A DNA stretch of 13,751 bases from Zygnema cylindricum (taxonomy: Eukaryota; Streptophyta; Zygnematophyceae; Zygnematales; Zygnemataceae), in NCBI GenBank assembly GCA_037447655.1, contig JBBHKE010001427.1:13452-27202 (forward strand). The letters run 5' to 3'. The position numbers and the translations under genes are program-made. Positions 1 to 8,485 of the stretch are shown in pieces; within the stretch, counting starts at the first letter, position 1, and every line of letters starts with the position of its first letter. Below the pieces are notes generated by a model. That model searched no databases, was not told where the DNA came from, and worked only from the letters and a program-made list of their open reading frames with translations.

Positions 1-74
1 AATTTTAAACACGCTTAGTTTTAAAGCAAAGAAAAGAGGGTGTAAATTTATACTTTTTATATTATTTCAATATA

Positions 75-149
75 GAGGGGGAAAGAGGGAGAGGCAGGGA
101 GAGAGTGGGAGAGTGGTAAAGAGAGGGAGAGGGAGGGAGGGAGAGAGTG
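75..149. repeat. Purine (GA/GGA) low-complexity tract
   Basis: Almost unbroken G and A on the plus strand, with GAGAGGG and GGAG motifs. An open frame here encodes only a Leu/Ser/Pro-rich low-complexity string and is not a gene. The tract is close to the reverse complement of the CT tract at the far right end of the window. It lies about 110 bp beyond the 3' end of the U6 gene. Confidence 0.85.
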
Positions 150-261
150 ATCCCCAACCTCTCGTCCTCTCTCCCAACTTGGACCATTTCATGTACGGAT
201 TCCGTAGTTTCACATGGAAACGTTAAGCTGTGGCTGAGCTGATTCTGGCGAGCCGCGACAG

Positions 262-267
262 AAAAAA
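262..267 (-). terminator. RNA polymerase III T-run terminator of U6
   Basis: Six T residues on the minus strand end the U6 transcript, directly after the conserved CCAAA tail. A run of four or more T is the standard Pol III stop signal. Confidence 0.9.
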
Positions 268-313
268 TTTGGACCATTTCTCGATTTGTGCGTGTCATCC
301 TTGCGCAGGGGCC

Positions 314-345
<32 letters not shown>

Positions 346-363
346 ACGGATGTCCCGAAGGAC
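262..363 (-). ncRNA. U6: U6 spliceosomal snRNA gene
   Basis: U6 is the catalytic snRNA of the spliceosome; it pairs with U4, then with U2 and the 5' splice site. On the minus strand the gene opens with a GTCC-TTCG-GGAC stem and tetraloop (363-352). It then reads ACATCCG, TTAAAATTGGAACGATA, the invariant ACAGAGA box (330-324), the AGC catalytic triad (318-316), GGCCCCTGCGCAAGGATGAC and the plant-type tail ACAAATCGAGAAATGG, followed by TCCAAA and a T run. Length is about 102 nt, as expected for a plant U6. The 5' stem has four pairs, one fewer than the GTCCC/GGGAC stem I recall for angiosperm U6, and is fully paired. With an intact terminator and promoter this looks like a functional copy rather than a retrotransposed pseudogene. 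Confidence 0.96.
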
Positions 364-385
364 GAAGGTTCATGTGTATGTTACA

Positions 386-392
386 ATATATA
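386..392 (-). promoter_or_regulatory. TATA box of the U6 promoter
   Basis: TATATAT on the minus strand starts 29 bp upstream of the mapped U6 5' end at 363, the standard position of the TATA box in plant snRNA promoters. Confidence 0.88.
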
Positions 393-415
393 ACTTTATT
401 ATATTTTTCATATTT

Positions 416-425
416 AAATGTGGGA
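416..425 (-). promoter_or_regulatory. Upstream sequence element (USE) of the U6 promoter
   Basis: Minus strand reads TCCCACATTT, matching eight of ten positions of the plant USE consensus TCCCACATCG. The gap between the USE and the TATA box is 23 bp. In plants this short spacing specifies RNA polymerase III, while about ten more base pairs specifies polymerase II, so the promoter fits a Pol III U6 gene. Seen: motif and spacing. Known: the spacing rule from angiosperm snRNA genes. Confidence 0.88.
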
Positions 426-1794
426 GAAAAGAAACGAAATTTTGATTCGCACAAATTTTAAATTTTGACCATTTTTTTATTCGTTCAGGTTCGAAGCTCA
501 TGAACAGTTTTAGAAGTTGAGAACTTTATAAGGTACGATATGGTACGACGGTACGGAAAATAAGTACAGAGCGTCGACAGTCTACAAAAAGTCAAAAACC
601 ACATGTAGAATTTATAGTGTGAATAATTTAATATTAAATACAAAATACAGTACGGTAAAACTACGCTGTAACTCTTAGTGTTAAGCGTAAAGAGTATGAA
701 GTACAAGTAAACCTTCCACCGTTATTAAATTTAAGAAGCACCTTTGTGAAGCATGAAAACAGTTAAATTAAAGAGGGAATAAGCTTGTCGTTTTGGTACC
801 AGCTAAAATAATGTCATTTTTTGGCTCTCGCGACAAAAACAGCTACAAGACTCTACAAGACCGAATTGTTTCGATGTCACCACGTGTCAGTTTGATTTTT
901 TGAAACTGTTTTTAACTTTTTATGACTGTTTTCAAGAAAACAATTGAGGGTTGCCACGTATGTCTACGGACGCTGTTTAAATTGAACGCAGAAAAAACAA
1001 AAATAAAAATACTTCAGTAACGCCACGCTGGCATCTCCGGTTTCACCTTGGATCGTATCGAATTTCTAGAAATGAGCGCAGACAAAAACTCCAAAATCGT
1101 CACTTTGACACTTTGGAATCGACGAGAACCACTTAGAACACGGAAAGAGTCTCCCAATGACTTCTGGTTCCTAAGTCAGATTTAGTATGGACTAAACTAA
1201 ATTACGTTTGGCCACTACAGTAGCTCAACATGAGCCACTAAACTAACTAATGTTCGCACTAAATTACGTTGTGAGGCGCTTATAGTGTTGTGAATCGCTT
1301 CTAGTGTTAAGAAATTGTTAGTGTAAAGAAAAAAACTATATTAGGCTTCATTATTTCGATCCAACAAAACATTAACCCTAATTAACACACATAAAACTAA
1401 CTCGGGCGCGCATTTCCATAGTCGTTATAACTTGTGCTCACATAGTCAACGTTTAAACATGAGAGAACAAGTTCGCACGGTTTTCCCCTTTCTTTATCAC
1501 TGATAAATATGAATCAAGCATGAGTGCACTTTTAAATGTCAACGGCTCGACGCCACTAACTTTTTTGTGTGGACATCGATTTTTTTTTTACACATTTTTT
1601 GTACATTGGTACGGAATTGCAAACACTTTTGATACAGACCGACACATTTTGTAGACTACACTATTTGAAAATTGTCCATATTACGCTAACCAAACCATAC
1701 CTATATTACTGAAAATGATAAAATTAGTATTATCAATTCTATTTTAGGTTCGAGGGTCAAAATTTAGGGGGGTGATACAGTGTTATTAACACTA
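426..1794. other. AT-rich intergenic DNA, no supported gene
   Basis: No coding exon, RNA gene or paired TIRs could be supported. Visible features are small: a cluster of GTAC words at about 530-660, a repeated CTACAAGACT decamer near 844-862, and a short duplicated ACTAAATTACGTT motif near 1195 and 1258. The longest open frames are hydrophobic, AT-driven and lack recognisable motifs. Confidence 0.6.
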
Positions 1795-1881
1795 TAAGGG
1801 TGGCGTTGCATCATACAAAAAGTGAGGTTGTTTACAAAAATCCGTACCTCTCCGTACTACACCGTACTTCTTAATATGTTT

Positions 1882-2222
1882 TTATAAGCGAACAACAATA
1901 CAGAGAATCAGGCCAATATTCTCCAAATGTCTATGAGGTAACAATGGCCGTTGGATGTTTTTTCGCGAAGCATTCGCTTCCAAAATTTCTGTAAATGGTG
2001 ATATACCTCCTCGAGGTACATCACCGTTTACAAACAAATTTGAGCGACGACACGCTGGATAATGAACATACGTGTCAGGACAACAACTAACGGAAATCGA
2101 AAAATTCCGCACTTGACACATACATTCAAAAATCCAACCGAAATCACAAAAGTATTTTCGTAATGAGCTTTCGTCGTGCTATTTTTGTTACCAGCCATTC
2201 GTAACACTATTTGTGGCAGCAC
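1882..2222 (-). pseudogene. Possible decayed Harbinger-type transposase fragment
   Basis: Two overlapping minus-strand frames (2222-2028 and 2121-1882) look like pieces of one protein broken by a frameshift. The first has GFLNVCVKC followed by FRF, resembling the strand before and around the second catalytic region of Harbinger DDE nucleases (pattern LNVQxVCDxxxRF). The second continues with CPDTYVHYPACRRSNLF, resembling the PGSxHDxxxxRxSxL block with its catalytic Asp replaced, and then GDVPRGGISPF, resembling the later GDxxYPLxPF region. No upstream IDG motif is seen. Order and spacing fit, the flanking TAA duplication fits, but individual identities are weak, so this is an inference. No intact product is possible. 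Confidence 0.38.
1990..2032. repeat. 43-nt imperfect palindrome (hairpin)
   Basis: Two 20-nt arms separated by a CTC loop pair at 18 of 20 positions; the mismatches are one T/G and one A/C. Arm cores are TGTAAA / TTTACA, GGTGAT / ATCACC and TACCTC / GAGGTA. It lies inside element 1, within the possible transposase remnant. Confidence 0.85.
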
Positions 2223-2533
2223 TCATTCGTCACGCGAAAAAAGCAGAAACCCTAAAAAAATGAGTTGGCATCTGACAAGCGTTTGCAAATAGTACAAAAC
2301 TTGTGTGGTACAATGCCCTCGTCCGCACGTACATGGTATACAAAAGATGATTTCGAGTTGAAGTTGGTCGGTGTAAAAATATTTGACGATTTTCAATATA
2401 CGATCTTATATTACGTGGTACCACTCATTCCCGAGCACGTGGATTACAGACTACGCGATAGAACATCGTTCAAAATATAACATCTTGTAATGTTGGCCGT
2501 ACAATTACATAAAATCTTGATTGAACGCCACCC

Positions 2534-2811
2534 TAACTCTCTAAGCGATTCATGGTGTTAGTTTTCTATCTTTCTATGCGTACAGTATGAGCGCACTAAA
2601 TGGTATTTTACATCATGTTCAATCGAACTATTTCGTCCATATTCTCCCCAATAACGAATAAATAGGTTTTGTCAGACGCCTCCGTTTGATGCATAGTTCC
2701 AGAGGAACTTGAATTGTTGTCAGAACCTACTCGCGGTTAGAATATGGGATATATTCAAAAATCGGACGGCCCAGAGTACTCCTAAAAATGTCCTCCGTAG
2801 TTAGAAGTAAC
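2534..2811. other. Spacer between elements 1 and 2
   Basis: Unannotated AT-rich DNA; no motif, RNA gene or coding exon could be supported. Confidence 0.5.
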
Positions 2812-2814
2812 TAA

Positions 2815-3506
2815 GGGTGGACTTCCATTAGGCGTCCCAGTAATTGTACGAAAAATTGTACTGAAGGGCGTGCCTTCCATTAGGTCGCGTCTGTAAACCT
2901 GCGTGGCTCATTCTGGTTGGTAACACGTAGGTTAATATTCGATGCTTAAAATCTTGAAAGAATCTTCGAATGCAATGTCAGAATGCAATATCTGTACGGG
3001 CGGAGGTAATATATGTACCAGCAGATATAATATCTGTACCAGCGGAGGTAATTAATGACTCGTACAGAGGGCATTAAATGTACTACCCAAAATTTCAAAA
3101 CGCAACGACAAAAAGGCGGCGGCAAACTTTGATGGTGGGAGCGTGACGGGATAATTTCGGCGGATTCGCAGCCACCCTGGCGGAAGGCACATGGCCCTTG
3201 CGACGTGTACGCACATACGCGCGCGCTCATCCTGGATTATTTTTACCTTTTCCACGCGGCCTATTTTTACACGTTCTGTATTCGAGAACTTTCCTCACTG
3301 TGCACAGTCTTAGAAAACTGTAGGGTTGGTGACGTGGCGTCACGGATAAAAAGTATAATTGAATCCGACGGTCCTAATTTACGCCTACAACCTTGGACAA
3401 TTTTCTGTAATGTTGTTTTCGTTGAAAAAAATAACTGTACGAACCTGTACGAAACGGTACGGCCGTCAGTCAAAAACCCCACTTTTTCTCTAATGGAAGT
3501 CCACCC
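2815..3506. mobile_element. PIF/Harbinger-like TIR transposon, 692 bp (element 2)
   Basis: The ends are a perfect 16-bp inverted repeat, GGGTGGACTTCCATTA at 2815-2830 and its reverse complement at 3491-3506. Both ends are flanked by TAA (2812-2814, 3507-3509), a perfect 3-bp target duplication. The first six bases, GGGTGG, are shared with element 1, so the two are probably related subfamilies. A second, degenerate copy of the terminus, GGGCGTGCCTTCCATTAGG, sits internally at about 2866-2884. The interior also has three 21-bp tandem units and several GTAC words. No transposase coding was recognised. Its open frames run across the TIR and are not gene-like. Confidence 0.85.
2987..3049. repeat. 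Three tandem 21-bp units
   Basis: Units at 2987-3007, 3008-3028 and 3029-3049, of the form AATATCTGTACCAGCGGAGG plus T, with the middle copy most diverged. Each contains a GTAC core. The 21-bp period leaves any frame open, and the reverse strand reads as a Tyr-rich heptad, which is probably incidental. Confidence 0.85.
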
Positions 3507-3589
3507 TAACTTAGAACATTCTAAAATTTGAAATACGACAACAAAGACTTTTGGCAGGTAGGAACGGACATCTCAATATTTTGGACAAA

Positions 3590-3971
3590 GGGCTCGGCTC
3601 CATCCGAGCACTTTTAGGGGTCCAAAGTCCGGCTGTACCGCAAAATGCGGTGAACCGCAAAAATAGACCCGAAAACGCTCAATCAGTCGGTATAGCCGCG
3701 GAAAATTCGGGCGACACGTGTACTTTAAGGAAAGGAAAAAATGCAGGATAGGTTGTCGCAAAGAAAAATCTGATTCAGATTCGTACAAATTTTGGATCGA
3801 CTGTCAGAAGTACACTGAGCAGCGCGTCGTATTTTGATTGGCCAAAGATTTGGTGCGTTCGTGCAACGGAAAGACCTTTGTTTCATCGCTCGAAGAGAGC
3901 ATATCATTGGACAAAAGTGGTCCCAATGCCTACCCTTTGGACCGAAAAGTGTCCCTAATGGAGCCGAGCCC
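3590..3971. mobile_element. Harbinger/Tourist-like MITE, 382 bp (element 3)
   Basis: The left terminus GGGCTCGGCTCCAT (3590-3603) is perfectly inverted at 3958-3971. Imperfect pairing continues inward to CACTTTT and GGTCCAAAG (about 3609-3627 against 3934-3950), giving a TIR of roughly 36 bp. The right flank is TAA and the left flank AAA, which could be a 3-bp TAA duplication with one substitution. It lies 80 bp from element 2. No transposase coding is visible, so it is classed as a non-autonomous element. Confidence 0.75.
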
Positions 3972-4350
3972 TAACGAATGAAGAAGATATTTCACAAATT
4001 TTGTCATTTCTGTGATAGCTTCTCTGTCATTTTGTCTCACTTGGAACATTTTACTCGTGTGACCATTTTATTGGATACATGCGTGTTCGTCATACAATTA
4101 TAGTACCATAGTTTTGTCTTATCGGTGTCCGTTGAAGGCTTGAAGCCGAAAATGGACAACCTGTACTGTACCGATCGGACGTATAGTTTCGTACAATATT
4201 GGAATCTTCTTCACGATTTTGCCCGACCGTATGGAACTGAAGGATCAACGTCAGGATCCGCTTTTTGAAGGCGACTCGTCAGTGCTTGACACGCGGGAAG
4301 GTGTCAGAAGTACACGTCACACATAGCAGGTTAGATATTTTCTGGACCGC
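3972..4350. other. Spacer between element 3 and the 203-bp MITE
   Basis: No gene, RNA or repeat boundary supported. It contains some scattered GTAC words near 4160-4200. Confidence 0.5.
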
Positions 4351-4553
4351 TACACCGCGAATCGTAATTAGCCTTATGTACGCTATATAGGCACCCCAAA
4401 ATTTTGACATTGATACCTTAAATATAATAGATAACACTATTGAAGGACGTGGACCATAATCTGCCACGTCTCCTGGCACTAAATTAGAATGAATGACGGT
4501 AAATTTTTTTTTACACTAATAATTTCTATACGCTAATAACGATTCAAGGTGTA
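4351..4553. mobile_element. TIR MITE of the TACACCGTGAATCG family, 203 bp copy
   Basis: TIRs of about 22 bp (4351-4372 and 4532-4553) match at 19 positions; the core is TACACC, then GAATCGT and ATTAGC. The subterminal DNA is also shared with the 557-bp copy at 7879-8435, in opposite orientation: about 80 bp from the left end here matches that copy's right end, and about 40 bp from the right end matches its left end. The short copy therefore looks like an internal-deletion derivative. I could not identify a convincing target duplication, so the superfamily is open. Confidence 0.8.
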
Positions 4554-5296
4554 CTTTATGAAGTATGAACCGTTTCAATTCGTTTTTAGATTTAGGACTG
4601 TTTCACGCGTCGAGAAAACACCACCCCGTGGACGCTATTAGAGTGGAAAATCATTATCTTTTTTTTATTAGTGTTGATAATGCTTATTTACATATCGTGG
4701 CAGCATTTGCAGCTTGTAAGAATTCATGGTAACAAAAATAAATATGGATTAGCTACGCTATTTCATGGTCAATGGGAAAAAGAAAAACGTCGTCATTGAA
4801 ATGTTATTAAACGTTAACAGCATTTTCACGGTGTATTTTCACACGTGCGATGTCTACCAGAAGCCTCATTACTGTGGTTAAAGAATTTTGGAGCAAAGGC
4901 GATCGTCTACAGTAATGACGTGGCGGCTTTAAATTAACTCCCCATGTACACCTACGTGGCGCTTGTTAATTCATTACAATTTGTGTCATACCGAAGATTC
5001 GCACGTACGCAAAAAACAATGTAACGTGTAATAACCCTCGGGTACTTCGAAAAGCTAAAGAATGGGTTTAAGGTACACCGTACGTCTTTCTGTCTTATTC
5101 GTGCAAGTTCCAGAAGTATCAATTATATCATTGCTTTGTGGAAACGTTAATTTATTCGTCCGGCAGGACTGTAGCTTTGCGGTTACGTGTCTAGAATATA
5201 GCCTTGAATTCCTAGTAATGGGGGATGTACACGTCATTACAGTTAATCGTACTCTTATTGGTGTCGTGTCCTATGTACTCGATGCTACTACTATGC
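4554..5296. other. AT-rich spacer, no supported gene
   Basis: Open frames of 60-80 codons on both strands overlap around 5055-5304 and show no motif, splice context or codon signal. Nothing else recognised. Confidence 0.5.
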
Positions 5297-5305
5297 TGTC
5301 CTGAC

Positions 5306-5759
5306 CATAGTTCAAAAGTAGGTGACCGTACGCCCATACAATATGCCTATTGTATGCAAAACATACAAATGGCCTTAAGACCCATATTGTATTGGCCGCA
5401 AAATGAAATAAAATAGTAACAGGGTTGAGTTGCACATGGATCGATAGAGAATTAAACGTCATGTCTAAATTTGAAAAAAAAATCGGACAAAAAAATCTTT
5501 TCTGTGAGTTTTGAGCGACTTTTTATTTAAACCGTCAGATTTGGACGATCTGACGGTCGTTGATGAAAGTAATGATCTAAGAAGATCACATGAAAAGCCC
5601 ACAACACAACTTACGATAGGACTATTGTCAGATTCGGACGATCGGACGGTCTATGATGAAAGTAGCGATCTAAGAAGATCACATGGAAAGCCCGTAACAC
5701 AACTTACGCTAAAGGCGGCCTACAAAAGGCCTACCAAAAAACGCCTACTTTTGAACAGG
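5306..5759. mobile_element. MULE-like TIR element with 9-bp TSD, 454 bp copy A
   Basis: A short TIR with core GTTCAAAAGTAGGYG opens at 5306-5324 and is inverted near 5742-5756. The flanking 9-mers are TGTCCTGAC (5297-5305) and ACTCCTGAC (5760-5768), identical at seven of nine positions, in exactly the places predicted by copy B at 8486-8846. Nine-base duplications are typical of Mutator-like elements (hAT uses eight), but the TIR is short for a MULE, so the assignment is tentative. Copy A is 93 bp longer than copy B because it holds two copies of an internal unit where B holds one. Otherwise the two align end to end in the same orientation. Confidence 0.82.
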
Positions 5760-5795
5760 ACTCCTGACAGTAGAGGACAGAATTTTACACCATAA
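5511..5795 (+). other. Open frame of 94 codons through copy A; coding status unknown
   Basis: The frame opens after a TGA at 5505 with a TTG, not an ATG, so it is not a complete gene as it stands. It contains the two 31-residue acidic/polar repeats (rich in Asp, Ser, Arg), then a Lys/Arg-rich stretch ending KKRLLLN, and runs past the element's right end to a TAA at 5793. The same frame is open through copy B, from before the unit to a TGA at 8857-8859. Between unit 2 of A and the unit of B, silent and replacement changes are both present, so purifying selection is not evident. It may be an exon remnant of an autonomous relative. I do not recognise the protein. Confidence 0.35.
5535..5720 (+). 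repeat. Two tandem 93-bp (31-codon) units inside copy A
   Basis: Units 5535-5627 and 5628-5720. Read in one frame they give SDLDDLTVVDESNDLRRSHE and SDSDDRTVYDESSDLRRSHG, each followed by a KP-TQLT block. The single unit in copy B (from 8715) reads SDSDDRTVADQSSDLRRSHE in the equivalent open frame. The start of unit 1 overlaps a perfect 9-bp-stem hairpin, CCGTCAGAT / ATCTGACGG (5532-5556, 7-nt loop). Confidence 0.85.
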
Positions 5796-6640
5796 TCTCC
5801 GTGACTCCAAGTCCTTGGTTCTGTCTCCTAGTGAGCGCTTTCATAAGCGAAACTGAATTCATTAAGTCTGCTGCCCATTTTCCAGCTGGAATTTGGCAGT
5901 ATTATCTAGCTAGGGACGGCGAAATGGAACAGCTTGCCTCCGTTGAAAAATACAGGACAGAGTTTACCTGGAGTACCGTACAGTATTCATAAGCTCCAGT
6001 CCGAGCGTTCGTATCTAAAATTATGAATTTTGATACGAATAAGGGCATTATTCCGTGCTATTTTTTGTCGGATCATTATTTTTTGTTTTTAGCGCCTCCA
6101 ATTAACTTATTATTGCTACGTGCTCTCCATGCTCCATTATTTTATTTATTTCACTTGGATCTTGCTGCAGCCCTGGGGTCCATAACGAAAATGAAACGCG
6201 GGGCCGTCTCCTTTGAAGCGTAAAATGATGCCGCGTGTCTTTGATGAGTCATACACTGTACTTCAGAAACAGCCGCGCGTCAAAAAATCTGCGCGACAAA
6301 AATTTACGCCTTCTGCCCGTCACGTCGCACTGGCACGTAGGGTCTAGACTTCTAGGCTAGGTTCTGTTGCGCTCGGAAGATGTTGTTAGATTTCTATTAC
6401 TATTTTTCCGGGTAAAAACCCAAATACATTTTAAGGTATTTAACGCTTTATTGATTCAACACGGTTATATACAATGTTAAACAAATAACAAAACAACATT
6501 GATGGCTTTTATTTGCTTTGTTGTTTACACAAAGCTTTCACCTAGCGTTCATACTTCATAAGGGAATTTCTATCATTTTGCAATAAATTACGTTGTTATA
6601 AGTGTTAACATTTAGCATGCAAGGCTTCGTTGTAAGAGTC
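5769..6640. other. Spacer with one long hairpin, no supported gene
   Basis: At 6008-6039 a 14-bp stem (TTCGTATC and AAAATT against AATTTT and GATACGAA) with one bulged T and an ATG loop is visible. Two open frames of 63-66 codons (5801-5992, 6023-6223) have no recognisable motif; the second starts in the hairpin loop and is hydrophobic. Confidence 0.5.
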
Positions 6641-6652
6641 CCCACCAATGTT

Positions 6653-7460
6653 GGGTTTAAACTGATAGCATCCAAAGAAAAAAACGTCTAGTGGTAGTCT
6701 AAACGTTTTAAATTATATAAAACTTTATAATAATGTTAAATTCGGATTAATTCCTAGATAATTCCTATAATATGTAATTATAAGTGTATAGCTTTTATCA
6801 TTTTTTTTATTATAATTTATCTCCCAACGATGAGCTAAAATTGTAAAAAAAAGTTGCCCTAGGTTAATTGTCGTCCTAATTGATGGGTATAATCTCAAGT
6901 GTTGTAAATGCGATTGAAAGTTGCATTTTACATTTTCTTTCTTAGTATATTCTTAACCATTCTGGTTGATATTCAAAATTTTAAAAAGTATATATACTTC
7001 ATATGACGAATACATTTAAACATGTCTTACTATTTATGTACTTTAAAAATGTAAACATATTTTTGTTACAGTACAATGAAGAATATACGATTGAACGCAA
7101 AACGTACGGGCAGTTCGAACCTATGCACAATATTAACTATGCAAATTGAGGCAATATTTCAATTAAAGTTTAAATTGGGTTTGCATTTTAAACGTTAAAT
7201 AAAAAAATCTTATAATTGGTAACATCGTTACCACGGCATCGTAACATATTGGAACATGTTTTAGTAAGATTATGGTGTTGGGTTTAAATTGATACCCCAA
7301 ATAGTATAGGGCATCGGACGACATCTTGGGCATCTAAACCATAGTTAAATCATTTGTACAAGGGTGGAGGTATTTATTTCGTATATAAATTAGATAGTAG
7401 ACACTTATAAGTATAGAAAGCTATTTGTCATAATTTTTTTGTTTAGTTATTATTCATCTC
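6653..7460. repeat. Diverged direct repeat, two copies about 625 bp apart
   Basis: TGTTGGGTTTAAA followed by TGATA occurs at 6653 and 7278. Downstream landmarks recur in the same order at similar offsets: TCTAAAC (+45/+55), ATAAGTGTAT or ATAAGTATAG (+126/+130), a T run, and TATCTCC or CATCTCC (+173/+175). The copies are heavily mutated. They could be an old tandem duplication or the remains of a small LTR-type (TRIM-like) element, but no primer-binding site, polypurine tract or target duplication was found. Confidence 0.4.
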
Positions 7461-7878
7461 CTCAAATTCAACCAAAATCGCCAAACGTTTTGTGGTCGAA
7501 TTTTAACTTTTTTGCCCTGAAATTTGGATTTAAGTTTTTAAAAATTACATGTACCTCATCTACTCCAGACATCTGTACACGTGTGACTCTTTAATAAATT
7601 AGAAGTGCATATATTTGTAAGCTACACAAGAAAATTTGTACATGTACGGATACACGGACAATTATAACTCCTGCACGGTTTAAACTTCAAAAAATGAGAC
7701 TGTGTTTTAACTTGAGTTAAAACCAGAGTTGTTCAAATTGAAAAAAACGTTGTCGACCACCAGCGTCCACATAGTTCATATTTTGAAGCTATTATTTCTC
7801 TTGTCTCATTCGAACGAATACAAACCGGTGTAAATCCTAGTCCAAAGGCTTGATCGTATTTAATATGGTCATAGACAC
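7461..7878. other. AT-rich spacer, nothing recognised
   Basis: No gene, RNA, or repeat structure could be supported on either strand. Confidence 0.5.
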
Positions 7879-8435
7879 TACACCGTGAATCGTTATTAGA
7901 CTATAGAAATTATTTGTATCAATAATAAATTAGTGTCATTGATTCTAATTTGTGTATCAATACCATTATGAAAAAAATGTTTAATTGTAATTTCTCTATA
8001 ACGCTGATTTAGGTATATAGAATCCGCCGTCATTACATATACGTTAAAATAGGTAGAAGTACAAAATCTGACAATCCGTACCATGTCGCGTCCTTTCAGT
8101 GTAACTACTCCATAATTAGAATTTGGGTTTGCGAACGCGTTTGTCGCAAACTCAACTCCAAGTTTATTCTAAGCGCACTTCTGTATGCAACCGACATAAG
8201 TTAACTACAATTTCCGTACGATGTTTGGTAATTAAGTACAGTTTTGTACCAGCAAACACATCCGTACACCACACTATTCATGAAATAAGTACGGAAATTC
8301 CATTGACACTAATTCACAAGAACCGTAATTAACGTCACGGATAAAATAGAATCAGTCACTGTATTTCGGGTATCAATGTCATATTTTTGGGGCGCCGATA
8401 TAGAGTACATAAGTCTAATAACGATTCACGGTGTA
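7879..8435. mobile_element. TIR element of the TACACCGTGAATCG family, 557 bp copy
   Basis: A perfect 24-bp TIR (7879-7902 and 8412-8435) begins TACACCGTGAATCG and ends TTAGACT. Both subterminal regions match the 203-bp MITE at 4351-4553 in opposite orientation, so the two belong to one family; this copy has about 350 bp more interior. The interior encodes no recognisable transposase. It holds several CCGTAC/GTACGG words (8077-8295). The bases just outside the left end read CAC, which with TA would spell CACTA, but the right end does not match, so a CACTA assignment is not supported. No clear target duplication was found. Confidence 0.85.
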
Positions 8436-8485
8436 CTATTTATAGCATGAAGCGACAAATAAAACCCGCTTTGGGGGCTTTCATT

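Larger units (their letters stand above)
1798..2533. mobile_element. PIF/Harbinger-like TIR transposon, 736 bp (element 1)
   Basis: The left end reads GGGTGGCGTT and the right end is its exact reverse complement AACGCCACCC (2524-2533). Beyond the ten perfect bases, an ATCA is also shared after two mismatches. Each end is flanked by TAA (1795-1797 and 2534-2536), a perfect 3-bp target site duplication. A 3-bp TAA/TTA duplication and a G-rich terminus are typical of the PIF/Harbinger superfamily. The left subterminal region has three CCGTAC-type words in a row (1842-1876). The interior carries a possible transposase remnant on the minus strand and a long hairpin. The element is far too short to be autonomous. 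Confidence 0.82.

Noticed and set aside
62-298. 78-codon minus-strand open frame, Leu/Ser/Pro-rich
   Set aside because: It is a translation of the GA tract and overlaps the U6 3' end; no gene support.
3205-3531. 108-codon plus-strand frame
   Set aside because: It starts without ATG, crosses the right TIR and target duplication of element 2, and shows no motif.
5511-5795. HEKP in the 31-residue unit as a C2H2 zinc-finger linker
   Set aside because: No paired Cys or His ligands; the resemblance is four residues only.
7100-7120. GTTCGAA motif as a tRNA T-arm (also near 490 and 9176)
   Set aside because: No pairing T stem, acceptor stem or A box around any of them on either strand.
7874-8435. 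CACTA-type transposon ends at the 557-bp element
   Set aside because: CACTA is spelled only at the left border; the right border reads differently and no 3-bp duplication fits.
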